Positions 34,640-45,120 of a stretch of DNA of 64,000 bases are shown piece by piece. The stretch spans positions 1,302,001 through 1,366,000 of the forward strand of contig MBPM02000001.1 of assembly GCA_001695595.3 (NCBI GenBank). The letters run 5' to 3'. Numbering within the stretch: the first letter of the stretch is position 1; the number at the start of each line of letters is the position of its first letter. Source of the DNA: Plasmopara viticola. Lineage: Eukaryota > Oomycota > Peronosporomycetes > Peronosporales > Peronosporaceae. The notes below the pieces were generated by a model. It did no database searches, was not told the DNA's origin, and saw only the letters and a program-made list of their open reading frames with translations. Both the position numbers and the translations under genes were made by a program.

Positions 34640-35010
34640 TTCCCGTTTGTGTTCAAAGTGAAAGCCAAATTCTGTGAAGATTGGCAACCATTCTACCATT
34701 ATATGAAACAAACGGGGAGTAGTAATTGCTGTCAAAAGGATGCTGATGATAGCTCTAAAAGCTGCTTTCCAAGCGCATGCTTCATGACAAAGTGGTGCGC
34801 GAGGTAAAATGGTTTTTTCATTCGTCGTCTCTAAGCTGTCTGGACTGAAGCAAGATGACTCGCTCATCGGTACTTTCTGTAACGCATAACTATTGTACAG
34901 ATGAAATATAGCGCTTAGCAGATTTGTCTTGTCCATCAAAGCCAAAATTGAGCCTCTTCAGAAGCTCTCCTTGCTGGTAAAGTCAGCACCACCCAATACC
35001 ATTTAATTAG
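34640..35010 (-). pseudogene. decayed gypsy RNase H-like fragment, arm A
   Basis: On the minus strand, reading from about 35.0 kb, a segment FEEAQ(L)ALMDKTNLLSAI is followed further on by VEWLPIFTEFGFHFEHKR. This resembles the start of a gypsy RNase H domain and its later EGRPFxxxTDHKPLxFA segment, with stops in between. Similar sequence on the plus strand of arm B (59,380-59,720) shows it was part of the duplicated DNA. The plus-strand frame of 154 residues at 34,343-34,807 is probably a shadow. Confidence 0.4.
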
Positions 35011-37070
35011 ATCGAGTAAAGGCTTTTGAGACCCTCAAAACCAGCACAGTAATAGCTAGTTATACTATAATACTTTTGCAATCCTTTCTAGATCGTTGCG
35101 TGGTCCTAAATTCAACGAAATGTTTTTTTTTGGATCCGTATAAGTTTCATGGCGTCTTCAAAACAATAAAAATCGTTAATCTTTTCTGATGCAAAAAACA
35201 TAGCGCGACATCAAGATAAAACGAGAAAAAGGCTTTGCTATGTAAGGCTTAAACGATCCTTTAACGGCGACTACACACCTCCAAAGCAGCTAGTCGTTAA
35301 TTTATTTTTTAGTCTTAAAGTGTGCCACTCAAAACAGTTGTGTGATTGTGCTGTTGTATGTCGCTGCGGCATTTTAGACATCGAAGAAAAGTTCTTAACA
35401 TACATATTGCCATACTGACCGCTACGAGGTGTATTAATTTGAACCTAGTTGTAGTCATGTATTAAATGAAGTGCACTATATAAAGTGCTCCTGAACATGT
35501 TAACAAATTTCGTTTTGAGTTGGGGTTGGAGCAGATATTGATGCACCATTTAGCTCAGCTTAAGGGCAAGCTTATTTAAAATATCAAACACAAAAAGTTG
35601 GTGACGAGTACAAAGTATATGATGATTCGTACTATAACCCGAAAACTCTCCATACACACTCGTTGACCCTCGTCCCTGCACTAGTAAAGACAAGAAGAAA
35701 ATAAAAATCTAAATTTGGCAAGCCCCATCGTATGGTATCGACGGATATTAAGCTATAAAGCACACAAACCACTTAGAACCTTCAATCACACCTGCCAGAC
35801 GCACTGAAAGTATGATTAGTTTCTCTCAAAGGCATCAAGGGTACCTACCCCCTGTAAGAAATTTCAGAAAGCTGCAATCAATGCAAAGTCATTTGATCGT
35901 GAAATTTTTAAAACTGTTGTCCTGAATTTTGTTTCTGTATACTATAACAAATTAACAAATTAATAAAACGATTTACACTCAAGAGCTTTATCATCAGAGC
36001 CAGGCATCAATAATCGCAGCAGAGAATCGCTTCTATCAAAAGAACCGAGAGAAAATCCTACAGAAGCAAAAAGAGTATAAGCAAACACATGGGGAAGAGA
36101 GGAATTAGAAATATTTTGCTAGGAAACTAATTAACCAAATTACCGACTAATTAAAAAAAATTGCTTACAAACATTATGAATCACAATATATACAAAGACA
36201 TTGTCATCCGTTTTACTTAGTACATTTAAACATTTTCATTATACCAGTCTCAAATAATCTAAAGAAGGCTCAAAAATCCCGCAGCGATCTCTAAAAGTTC
36301 GCTAAGTCCCACAACTTAATGTCAGTTGGAAGATGACAAATTTTAGTATGAAGAGGGTTGTCAATACATGCAAACAAAGCAAAGTAGAAGCAGTTGTGAA
36401 GACACTCCGTAAGGTTAAGCTAGACAATGGCATAGCTAGTCTAGAAGCTATTAATCAACCAAGATGTTAAGTTGAGATACAATTAAATCGTTTCGAGCGT
36501 ATACGCAAAAACATTGTAGCTCCAGCCGATAGAAAACTCTTCTGCATTTTGAAGGTGAGAATGAACTCGTTTTAAAAACTTATCGTCTATAAGATCGTCT
36601 CATTAGTATTGATAATCTAGATATCACTAGATAGAATCAATATGATTCCGGGACTGGTATTGAGTGAGACATTATACCAACATCAACAGTTGAACTCGAG
36701 CGGTTAAACAATCCAAAGCGCTCTCGTTCTGGAATAAATCAATTCTCTCGTTCTCTAACTAAAGCAAATTACAATTTAAATACATTTAATGACAGTTGTA
36801 GAAGAAGATTCATATAAAGAGCAAAGAGAAACTTTTGCTTTCTATTCGCTCTAACTCAAGCTAATGTTGACGAAAATGGGTGGAAGTTAATATAAATAAT
36901 GCTATTTATTCTAATTTGAAATTCTGGTTGAAGATACTGAACATGTTCCTTATTGCGCCAGACTTAAGACTGAAAGCAATGCGATAAATTTCCTACAGCA
37001 AAAAGCTTCTATGAATTTGGATGTGAATTAAAGTTTTAAACGGCTTTATATATACCTAATAATAGTCGTA
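35011..37070. other. near-identical arm sequence without recognised gene (arm A)
   Basis: AT-rich DNA, almost identical to 57.29-59.37 kb in reverse complement. Charged fragments such as SGINQFSRSLTKANYNLN (about 36,735-36,790, +) suggest the decayed N-terminal part of the polymerase gene that follows, but nothing can be assigned firmly. Confidence 0.45.
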
Positions 37071-37072
37071 GT

Positions 37073-37583
37073 CTACTTTGGGCTCACAATGCAGGCTTTG
37101 ACTGTCGATTTATTCTTGAACATTTACCATTTCGGAAAAATAATACATATTTTATTAAACTCGAAACAAAATATAGCAGGCTCATGAATCTTTCTATGGA
37201 TATAAAAAAAATTATGATTCCATTGCTTGTAAACTAGCAGATATGGACGAAATATTCTTAATCACCTTACAAACATATGGCAATAGAAAAGAGTGCTTTA
37301 CACATGAATTGGTTTGCAAATATAATCATCTGCTGCTTTGGACAATGGATTTGCTAGATTACTGTGGGGAAAAAGAAACACTAAAGCTAAAGCAACTAAA
37401 ATCAATGCTTGTGATGATAAATATTTCAATTGTGAAAAGTATACATTTCACTATTGTGAGAGAAATGCTGATGGTCTAAGAAACGTTTTTGAGGCGTTTA
37501 AAAGAATGCGTATTGAATTCTTTAATATTGATAAGTATCACTTTATGTCAATGCCTTCATTGGCATGTGCTATTCAAATTTAA
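37073..37583 (+). pseudogene. protein-primed DNA polymerase B, exonuclease domain only (arm A)
   Basis: Three successive frames carry the conserved order of the 3'-5' exonuclease domain of protein-primed family B polymerases (DNA_pol_B_2): LWAHNAGFDCRFILEHL (Exo II), then DSIACKL followed by FTHELVCKYN, then YCERNADGLRNVFEAFKR (Exo III) and FFNIDKYHFMSMPSLA. Such polymerases replicate Polintons/Mavericks, virophages, adenoviruses and linear plasmids. Frames shift at an A8 run near 37,208 and again near 37.35 kb. The polymerase domain that should follow is absent; unrelated GC-richer sequence starts at about 37,600. It is therefore a fragment, and an almost exact inverted copy is at 56,773-57,284. 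Confidence 0.8.
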
Positions 37584-37599
37584 CTATTCGCTAAAGACG

Positions 37600-37960
37600 A
37601 TGAGGTCTAGCCACGAGTACAATGTTGTCGTTGCGGAACTTGCAAAACCTTTGTCCTAATAACGTTTGGAAGACACTGCGTGAAGGTGAAGACCCGGCAC
37701 CAAAATGCTATCACAGTATAAAAATAGCCGTGAACAGGCTTCAGATGAACGAGGCAAAGCCGTTTCGCGTCTGTTGTGGCACTTCGACGATGCAATTGAC
37801 TGCGCACTAGTGAACCTTGGTGAGAACGACCGTGGAAGGGTCATCTCGTTTTAGCCCAAGCAGCTTCGAGTTGCCGAACGATTTCACTTTGTTAATGACA
37901 AGAAGATAGAGCTGTTCATTCTTAGTGCATCTTATGCTTTGTGGTCGAATCAGTAAAGTA
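37600..37960 (+). pseudogene. GC-richer gene fragment of unknown family (arm A)
   Basis: Between AT-rich viral remnants lies a short block with host-like composition. From an ATG at 37,705 a frame reads on through REQASDERGKAVSRLLWHF and DDAIDCALVNLGENDRGR to a TAG at 37,852-37,854. It then continues in the same frame (PKQLRVAERFHFVNDKKIE) to about 37,959. Codon use and length of readable frame suggest a real protein fragment with one in-frame stop. It replaces the polymerase domain of the adjoining polymerase gene. I do not recognise the family. The same block is at 56,397-56,760 in reverse. Confidence 0.45.
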
Positions 37961-39150
37961 TGCCCCACTCTTCCCAAATACTGGCATGTTGGCTGTCATT
38001 TTTTGAAAAATTACAACTAATCTGGGAATATCCTGATGTATAAAGTCAAATATATACCATAAACGAATTCGATTTTAACAAACAGCAATTGAATCAAATT
38101 ATTTCTTCTATATAATCTAGGTATTTAATTTTTGATAGTCGATACAAATCTCGCTTGAAAGAGATATTTAATATCCCATTTAATCAGATCTAGCGAAAAT
38201 ATCGGAATCTTTCCTATGATAGAAACGATTTGTGTCACCCATATACAAGTAGATACTGGCCAACTTAAATTTTCTTTTTGTAGTAGCTACTTTGATGCCT
38301 TACTCGCACCTCAATGTCACTCAACAGGCTTGTTTGACAGTCAACTCTTATAGGCGAAAACTTCTTTCAGTATTTTGCATTGAGCGTAGTTTAGCCCTCT
38401 TAGCTTTCATCTCAGGCGATCCCTTTCTTTGGACACCAATACCAGTAGAATATTAAAGTTCACCTCGAACAGCGTTATCTAAACCAGGCTGCTCAGTATA
38501 GGCTCCAAACGCTTAAGTGCCTCGATCGACAACACCAGATACTAACGATTTAACTACACGACAAAAAAAAATTTTTCAACCACGCCCATGCTTTATCTTT
38601 GATCCAACTTTATAACGACCCTCCAGTCAAACATAACCCGTAAGAGCGTCTTCGTCCATATTTAACGAAGCAGCGATTTCATCTAATGGTAACAAAAATG
38701 CTTCTATTTACTGGCTTGAGCAGCCTTTTGTCGCATTCTTTATATGAAGGGCTTACTTCTCTGAAGAGAATTTAACCTGCGAAGCAGTGAACGATACTTT
38801 TAATTAAGAGACTTTTTTAGCATCTCAAAAAATAATAGAATACCCAAAAAATATAAACAAATGTAGGGTTCTTGCAATGCATTTTTTGTTGGAGCCCTTG
38901 CTCGCTTTGCGTCCTCATTCTTGCCTTTACAGTATCGAATGTCCCCTAAAACCCTCGGGGCGCATTTTCACAAAATTTCTTATAGCAAAAAAACTAGAGC
39001 TCTCAAGAATCTTTGTTGATTAATATAAGCAGCTGATTTAATAAAGTTGAACCTAAAATTAGGATATCGCACTTCAATTTTTTTCGAATGCATCATCTAT
39101 ATTAGCAATGATTATGAAGCTCGTCGAATCAATATGATTCTCTATCCAAA
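37961..39150. other. decayed viral-element DNA (arm A)
   Basis: No connected frame was found. In arm B (55.6-56.3 kb, +) the same DNA shows fragments such as TGIGVQRKGSPEMKAKRAK, a basic segment that could be the end of a small virion or DNA-binding protein. This cannot be assigned. Confidence 0.35.
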
Positions 39151-39800
39151 CGACGATCATCATTTTTAAACCACGAGCATCTTGAAGTTTATCGATTCAT
39201 TTTTACAATGCTTTGGCGTCCTTTAACTTCTGCAACACCTTGACCACTCATGGAGTCAAAGGAGAGAATTTTTTTAAAAGGGTTTATTAACGGATTTGAC
39301 GTTAATCTCCTTCGATACAATGCGACCTCTGTCTTTGTCAACAATGTAATTAGAGCTTCAAGTCAATGAGCATTTTTACGATAGACGGACTGATTATCTT
39401 TTTTATCCATGATTGCAGCATATTCGCCAAGGTAATATGTATTCGCCTTCAAAAAACCCTTCTCATCCGCCAACCAAGCCTTGTCATTGTAAAATCTGAT
39501 AAGTATATCTTACACTCGATCATCACCATCTGTCATAGCCTCGTCACTCAAATTTACTGGTTGAATGTGGTATTACTGTTTACATATGTATTCGAACCAA
39601 GTTAACTGCTTCAGAAATTTGTTGTACGTTTGTGTCAAATCTTGTGAGACATCTCTGTTAAATCAAATCGATCACCATCAAAACCTTTCAATTTCTCGTC
39701 CATTAATTTTACTCGATAACCTCCATTTACTGGAATATAGCCACCTTGTTGGTTCTTCCCTTCTTATAGAAAATCGGGAATAATACCTTCTGGAAAGGTA
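39150..39800 (-). pseudogene. viral-element gene of unknown function (arm A copy)
   Basis: Minus-strand homologue of 54,580-55,189. Readable pieces include YIPVNGGYRVKLMDEKLKGF and DKAWLADEKGFLKANTYYL. Stops interrupt both arm copies. It lies between the conserved hairpin and the polymerase fragment. The function is not recognised. Confidence 0.4.
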
Positions 39801-39880
39801 TTGTTCATCAAGGTACTACACATGCCCCAGATTTAATGTTGAATCACTACTGGTGCGACAAACTAACGTCAGAATCTTTA

Positions 39881-39931
39881 ACATATTATATCTTATTAAC
39901 TTTTACACAAAGTTAATAAGATATAATATGT
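39881..39931. terminator. perfect 20-bp inverted repeat with 11-nt loop (arm A)
   Basis: The left arm is ACATATTATATCTTATTAAC (39,881-39,900) and the right arm its exact complement (39,912-39,931), with an 11-nt loop. An identical structure lies at 54,422-54,472. It overlaps the end of one open frame and lies next to another. A role as transcription end signal or replication-related hairpin is inferred, not shown. Confidence 0.6.
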
Positions 39932-40166
39932 AATCATAAATTCTTAGTGCTTTGTTTGCTGACTTTCCATTATTGATATTAAATTGTTTACCATTCGTCT
40001 CAATATATACGTTTTCATCTGGAATACCAGAATTTAAAATCGGATTGACCTTTCTCCTAATGGCAGTTGAATTGATGGTGTATTGATCAATTGTTTTTTT
40101 CGTGCATTCCTTTAAAGGTTGAATCAACTTGACTTTGAAGATCATATGTACTCTGTGAGTCATCAA
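39903..40166 (-). CDS. conserved viral-element open frame, 87 residues (arm A)
   Basis: A lysine- and asparagine-rich frame whose end overlaps the perfect hairpin. It is identical to the last 87 residues of the frame at 54,181-54,450. Identity at protein level may only reflect the young age of this part of the arms. Immediately upstream both arms carry collagen-like or low-complexity text (repeated VGVQA and MTTMGGQ) and a coiled coil. It may be the C-terminal part of a larger broken virion gene. Confidence 0.35.
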   Translation of the reverse strand: MMTHRVHMIFKVKLIQPLKECTKKTIDQYTINSTAIRRKVNPILNSGIPDENVYIETNGKQFNINNGKSANKALRIYDYILYLINFV

Positions 40167-40499
40167 TATCGCTCAACGAATCTTTCTTATTACCAACGTT
40201 TTCTCAATCATACTGACCACCCATTGTAGTCATTACCGGTACTGCCTGTATACCTCTTTAAGTCATACATGAAGCTGCTTGTACACCCACTGAAGTCATT
40301 GTAGGTGTTTGTTATACTCCCATCGCTACGATTGACGGAATTCCTTGCGATGTAGTTGAGGCTAGTATTCTTAGCAATTGTTGAAGCGTCGAAGTATCTG
40401 TCGTTTGATCTATATTAGTAGCCGATTGCGCTACTTCGTATAGATCATTATTTATGCGTGCTAATTGAAGCTTTTCGCGGTTCTCCTCAGCGAGTTCTT

Positions 40500-41320
40500 C
40501 AATTTATATTTCCAATCATGGAGAGATTCAAAATCCGGGAACATTTTGAAGTTCTCTAAGCACAGCTCAATAATGATATAAATTATTGTTTTTTTATCAA
40601 TAGTATAACCAAAGAATTGTAATCTTCAAAAATAACATTTTTAAAATCCTGATCAACGATACTCAGAGTGATATTGCTGTATGCTCCATTATTAAATGTT
40701 AGTCATTGGTATACAGGTAGTTGCATTGAAATCGACTGCGTAATTCACCGAACTGAACAAAGTCAGAATATCAGGTGATGTGCTATCGCGATTGTTGGTA
40801 GATTAGTACGAAGTAAATAACTGTTGACGGAATTAACTTGTGGGGATATGTTGCTCAAAATGACTTGATTTTTTGTTTGAATGATTGATTGATACGTTGA
40901 TGGATTGAATCCAATCGGTTTGTAATCCAGTTTCAGCTACTGAGTATGAAACAGTCGATGAACGAGAGTATCCACTGAGGACAGAAAAAGGTTTTGCCAA
41001 GCAAGTGATTTCGCAAGAAATAAAAAGTTGCATTTTCTCTCATAGTGATATATACAACGTTGTTACCCTGAGAATCAATCAATATATGCATCATACTACT
41101 AAATTTAATTGAATATCTTCTTAAGGAGAGTACCATTCAGAAGTGTGATCAAAACAGATTGATAAGTCGTCGCAGCTGGAACAAAAACACTGAACGTCTA
41201 CTTTCCGTATGAATTTTGATGCATGCTGAATTGAAGTCGTAATTCCGCAAGCTCGACAGAGCAATTTCTTGATTTTTGATATTCACGCTTGATAAATGTA
41301 ATGTTCAGACAATGCTTAAC
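40500..41320 (-). pseudogene. minor capsid (penton)-like protein remnant, arm A
   Basis: Reverse-strand homologue of 53,014-53,853, with more indels and stops than arm B. Readable pieces include IDSQGNNVVYITMRENATF and FLRNHLLGKTFFCPQWI. Homology to arm B falls from about 93% to about 75% toward 41.3 kb. Confidence 0.45.
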
Positions 41321-41329
41321 CCGGTAGAA

Positions 41330-41995
41330 ATATCAATTTCGCGATGCCTACTTAAAGTTTTAAAGCAGTCTTATTTAATTGTCGTAGAAAAAGCATGCTC
41401 TAGATATTAAAAAAAACTCGAATTTTTTCCAACTTGTTGCTTTATAGAGTCCACAAACAACATATGTCTCTTTTTGGTTTGTAATACCGATAGATACCAT
41501 AATCACCTTCTCCAGATAGATGTAAATCTTTGAAAATGTCGCGTTATGAAATTGCATTTACAACGGCAATGTATTCAGTAATTAATCTAATCATCTTCTA
41601 TGACTATGAGCTATGAATATTGTCGAAAGTTCTTTGTGTCTTCCTCAGGTAAGGAAACTGAAGAAATCTTTCGAAAGCTTCTTATCGTTAATATATTCAT
41701 CGGAAATAACGAGTTCTAAGGCTTTTAAAATCTATTTGAAAGCATCAACACTTGAGGAAGCATCAAGATCATAAAAACGCTACAAAACTTTGTAGTTTTT
41801 CTTTGATGTAATTGTATAACTCTAGATCAGGGGTGCAAGTTATAATATGTAAGTGGCTATAGACGTGTGGAGACTCGTTAAGAATACGATTAGCGAAATT
41901 TGATTATCAGAGGAGGTTGGGACTTGAACCATTATTCAAAGAAGCTTCTAGATATCAAGCTTTTCATTTGCTCCGAACAATTTCTTCTCAAACGC
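41330..41995 (-). pseudogene. packaging ATPase remnant, arm A
   Basis: Reverse-strand homologue of the ATPase at 52,336-52,944, with about 75% nucleotide identity. It retains TSLHTSIATYI and LELYNYIKEKLQSFVA, but the Walker B region is frameshifted. It is oriented away from the tail-fibre-like gene that starts near 42.2 kb, the same divergent arrangement as in arm B. Confidence 0.55.
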
Positions 41996-42219
41996 CTTTG
42001 AGAGCACCCCACCGAAATCAGGAATTTAAGTCCTGTTGCGCCGGAGGTGCTGCATAGTGATCTCTGATCACTGATCTTGCATGACAAAACTATCTGTTGA
42101 ATTATGGAAAGGATCGTTCTACAAAATGCTATCACCTAATTATGTTCCATCCTTGTACAATCCACCAGAATATATTTGATTGCTTGAGTATAAGTTTTGG
42201 CAAATTGCGACATAACAAA

Positions 42220-44531
42220 AAAAAAGGAGTGGATTACACTTTGAATTTGCACACTACTAGGAATGTCCATCAAGATGGAACAATGATCGATTTGAGTGTG
42301 CTATCGGGTATCACACCAGGAATAGCTTCCGCTGGGAAATTGATTGGTGTTGATTCAAATAACGACATCGCAAACATTATTAACCTTCCAGCATCGCAAT
42401 TGATTGGAACTCTTCAAACAGCTGCACAGTTTTACACTTCGTCAATAGGAACAATCTCATCGACACCGAATGTCAGCGGGTCTACTCCATCAACTTGTAA
42501 TAACACCTTATCGAGCAGCTCATGCTCATTATCTGTAGATCCTGTATTTGGACATCAGATTTTTGGTAGTACAACAGTAAAAAGGTTGATTTAATTCGTG
42601 CACTTCCCTTGGTACAAATGCTTGTACAGAATAAAGGTAGAAAATAGACGATAGGATCCGATGGTATAGTTGACATCAATAATACGGCTCCTGCTAAAGC
42701 ATCCGTTGCACTGCTGTGAAAATACACTCTATCAGATTGCTAGAGGTACATCTAACTATCAACACGGTTTAATAACAACGATGCCTTCGAACATTAAATA
42801 ATTGTTTACTCACTGTTGCTGTCAACAATGTGTGTTTTTTTTACGTAAGCTCTATCTTTCGTAATGGTTTTGTTCTGGATACGTTGTCAGCAAGTACCTT
42901 ATCAGCAACTAGCTTGGCTGGAACAAATTTAGCAGCAGCACAACCGAAAATTAGTTGGATCAAATCTCTAGCGACTCGTACAGCAACAGCAATTCTGGAA
43001 CGCTTTAAACCAATACTCAGCCTTATATCACATATTTTTGAAATGTTGTCAACTTTTAAAAGTAGCGGGACAATCACTTCAACAAGAATTACTACACATG
43101 GTCTATCGTTCACTTTAACGAACGGAACATCGACTTGCGTTTGCTCCATTTTGATAATGGGGATGGTAACTTCGGAACATCTAAAGATACCAATTCAGTA
43201 TCCTAAACAAGTAAAACAGAACGACAAGTGTTTCATCAGGAACTCTATCTAGAACTTCAGCGCTAAATGCTACAAAAATAATTGAATTATTGAGTACTGC
43301 ATCAAGGCCAAATATGACATCGACTAGGAATAGTACATTACCGAGTTTGCTAGTCTAACATCATATATATTATTAAGCAATTCAACTCATCGTGTAACTT
43401 TCGATTAATGATTCAAAATAGTGGTAATGCTCAAGACATTGGTTCTTGTACAAGTCATAGTTTATCTAAAGCGGCTGCTGGGACGGCAAGTGCAATTAAA
43501 GCTTTTGTGGTTGATTCAAACAAGAGCGTTACGAACACTGCAAAAACAAATTTAACGAGCTAACGACCGGAACAACTGATGCAATTGCTTTTGGATTGAA
43601 TATCTACTAGCTAGAACTAATGTAATTGGTCAATATAACGCTGCAAAATAGCTTTTAGAAACGCTCTCTGCGATAGCTTATCTCATGGAGTAATCAAATG
43701 CCAAATAATAGATGCTGCGACTGAAAATCTAGTAATTCTGAGAACAATAAATTATCAGAGACCTGGAGCTATTAATATTAAGGCGACAGTCAACGCTAAG
43801 TTTACTTGCTCTGGTTCTGCAAACTATGTCGTTGATTCATATCAGACAGTATAAAATTTGCAGTCAAACTATGCCTCTCCAATTGATTTCAATATTATAA
43901 TTAACTCAGGAACAAACTCAACGAGTACAAATGCTTCTTGGATGGGCAATGTGACTAATAATGACTTGCGACTCGTAGTAAATAACTCAACTAAGATGAT
44001 ATTTGACACAACAGACGTTTAGGAGCTGAAACAACATGACCAAAAACCACTTTTCGTGTTAGTGGAACTGTTTCTAATACATTTGATGCTGGGGGATCAT
44101 TATTTTCTTCTGGGACATCTACAGAATACACTACAAGTCAATTGGCCCCCGTTACGGTGAGCGTCGCTGCTATGTTTGGTGGTCTGATTCAGTGTTCATC
44201 GATTCATTGTACATCGGATCGGAGATTAAAGAACATTATCGAATCTAATTGCGATACATTCAGTGACCTAAACGTTCATGCATACAAATACAAAGGGTCA
44301 GATGAAACAATTCCAAAAAATGGGTTTATTAGTCAAGATTTATATGTAGCTGGATTCATAAAATTGCTTAAAATGACATCAAATAAACATCTTAAGAAAG
44401 CTGACAAAAACGGCATAGAAGGATATCAGATGCAAATTGATTTTAGTAGAATTACAGCGATCAGTTCCTGTATAGAAAAAAAACTCAACCGTGTCAACTT
44501 GAGAAATTCTGAAGCACAATTGAGTGGCTAA
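42220..44531 (+). pseudogene. tail-fibre-like protein with C-terminal S74 chaperone domain
   Basis: The N-terminal part (42,220-42,594) contains ASQLIGTLQTAAQFYTSSIG, the type of repeat (LxGTLQTAAQPNITSxG) seen in phage and giant-virus fibre proteins. Further repeats and serine/threonine-rich text follow in shifting frames to about 44.1 kb. The end (44,142-44,531) has the peptidase S74 intramolecular chaperone signature CTSDRRLKNIIESN, then a tyrosine/lysine strand (VHAYKYKG) and NGFISQDLY. In known S74 proteins this domain trimerises the fibre and cuts itself off at the serine of the TSDRRLK motif, and that serine is present here. Several frameshifts make the gene non-functional. Only its first about 180 bp recur in arm B. 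Confidence 0.75.
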
Positions 44532-44539
44532 TCTCATTT

Positions 44540-45120
44540 GATAGAGCTCCAAGAATACCTCCGAGCTTCTTGACGTTAAATATGTCATTGTCGATTACAT
44601 TCTTATTACCAACCATTACTTGGAAAGTGCGAATGCTTGCTCCTGACTGACAAGTCCATTGAGTACTGTCAAACGGGGATCAGAATAGTTAATATTTATT
44701 GCGCTGACGAAATGATCACTGATGGTCTCGCTGAGTAGAGTCAGAGCAATGTATTAAGTATTGTTTGAGCTTAAAGACAATCGAAATCTAAACGAAGCAT
44801 TTCGCTCAGAGTTTTGCTGCCCATTGTCTGCTATTGATTTGAGATCCTGTGTGTAGCAATCGATAAAATTGATTTCTTAACAGATTCGGTAACAATTTGA
44901 CTTTGATTCGCGAAATCGTAGAGAAGACTGTACAGACGAGTCGCCGTAAGTGGGAAGGCTTCATCAGAAGTTGAGATTTGCGTAATGTTGCTGGACACAA
45001 CGCCGAAAGCTACTTGAAGTGAGCCAGCTCCACCAGTTGTAAGGTTTCTTGTATTTCAGTTACCTGGCACTGCACTTGATACCATTACTGAAGCCGTAGA
45101 GCAACCGTTAAGGGAGAGAG
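44540..45120 (-). pseudogene. virion-like open frame remnant, family unknown
   Basis: On the minus strand, from about 45.1 kb, readable text includes GAGSLQVAFGVVSSNITQIS and EAFPLTATRLYSLLYDFANQ, then LTVLNGLVSQEQAFALSK nearer the end, separated by stops. It ends tail-to-tail with the S74 protein and may encode another structural protein of the same element. No family was recognised. Confidence 0.35.

Larger units (their letters stand above)
24840..42350. repeat. arm A of large inverted duplication (interrupted)
   Basis: Read in reverse complement, arm A matches 52,142-64,000. Matching coordinates add up to about 94,355, so the symmetry axis is near 47.18 kb. The arm is interrupted by a 6.7 kb gypsy insertion (26,376-33,079) and lacks about 1.05 kb of the EF-P and intergenic sequence present in arm B. 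By eye, identity is roughly 75-80% at 24.8-33.4 kb, above 95% at about 34.4-40.5 kb, about 93% at 40.5-41.0 kb and about 75% from 41.1 kb inward. Confidence 0.85.

Noticed and set aside
34343..34807. 154-codon plus-strand open frame in arm A
   Set aside because: The opposite strand shows RNase H-like motifs, and the arm B equivalent of this frame is broken by the 24-bp duplication region and a different start.
41905..42060. Possible tRNA-like folding (TTCAAGTCC-like text near GGACTTGAACC)
   Set aside because: No complete cloverleaf or acceptor stem could be formed, and the sequence aligns with the ATPase and intergenic region of arm B.
33633..42350. Interpreting the inverted arms as very long terminal inverted repeats of a single Polinton
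   Set aside because: The homology continues outward through a MITE into two host genes, so it is a genomic duplication and not element termini.
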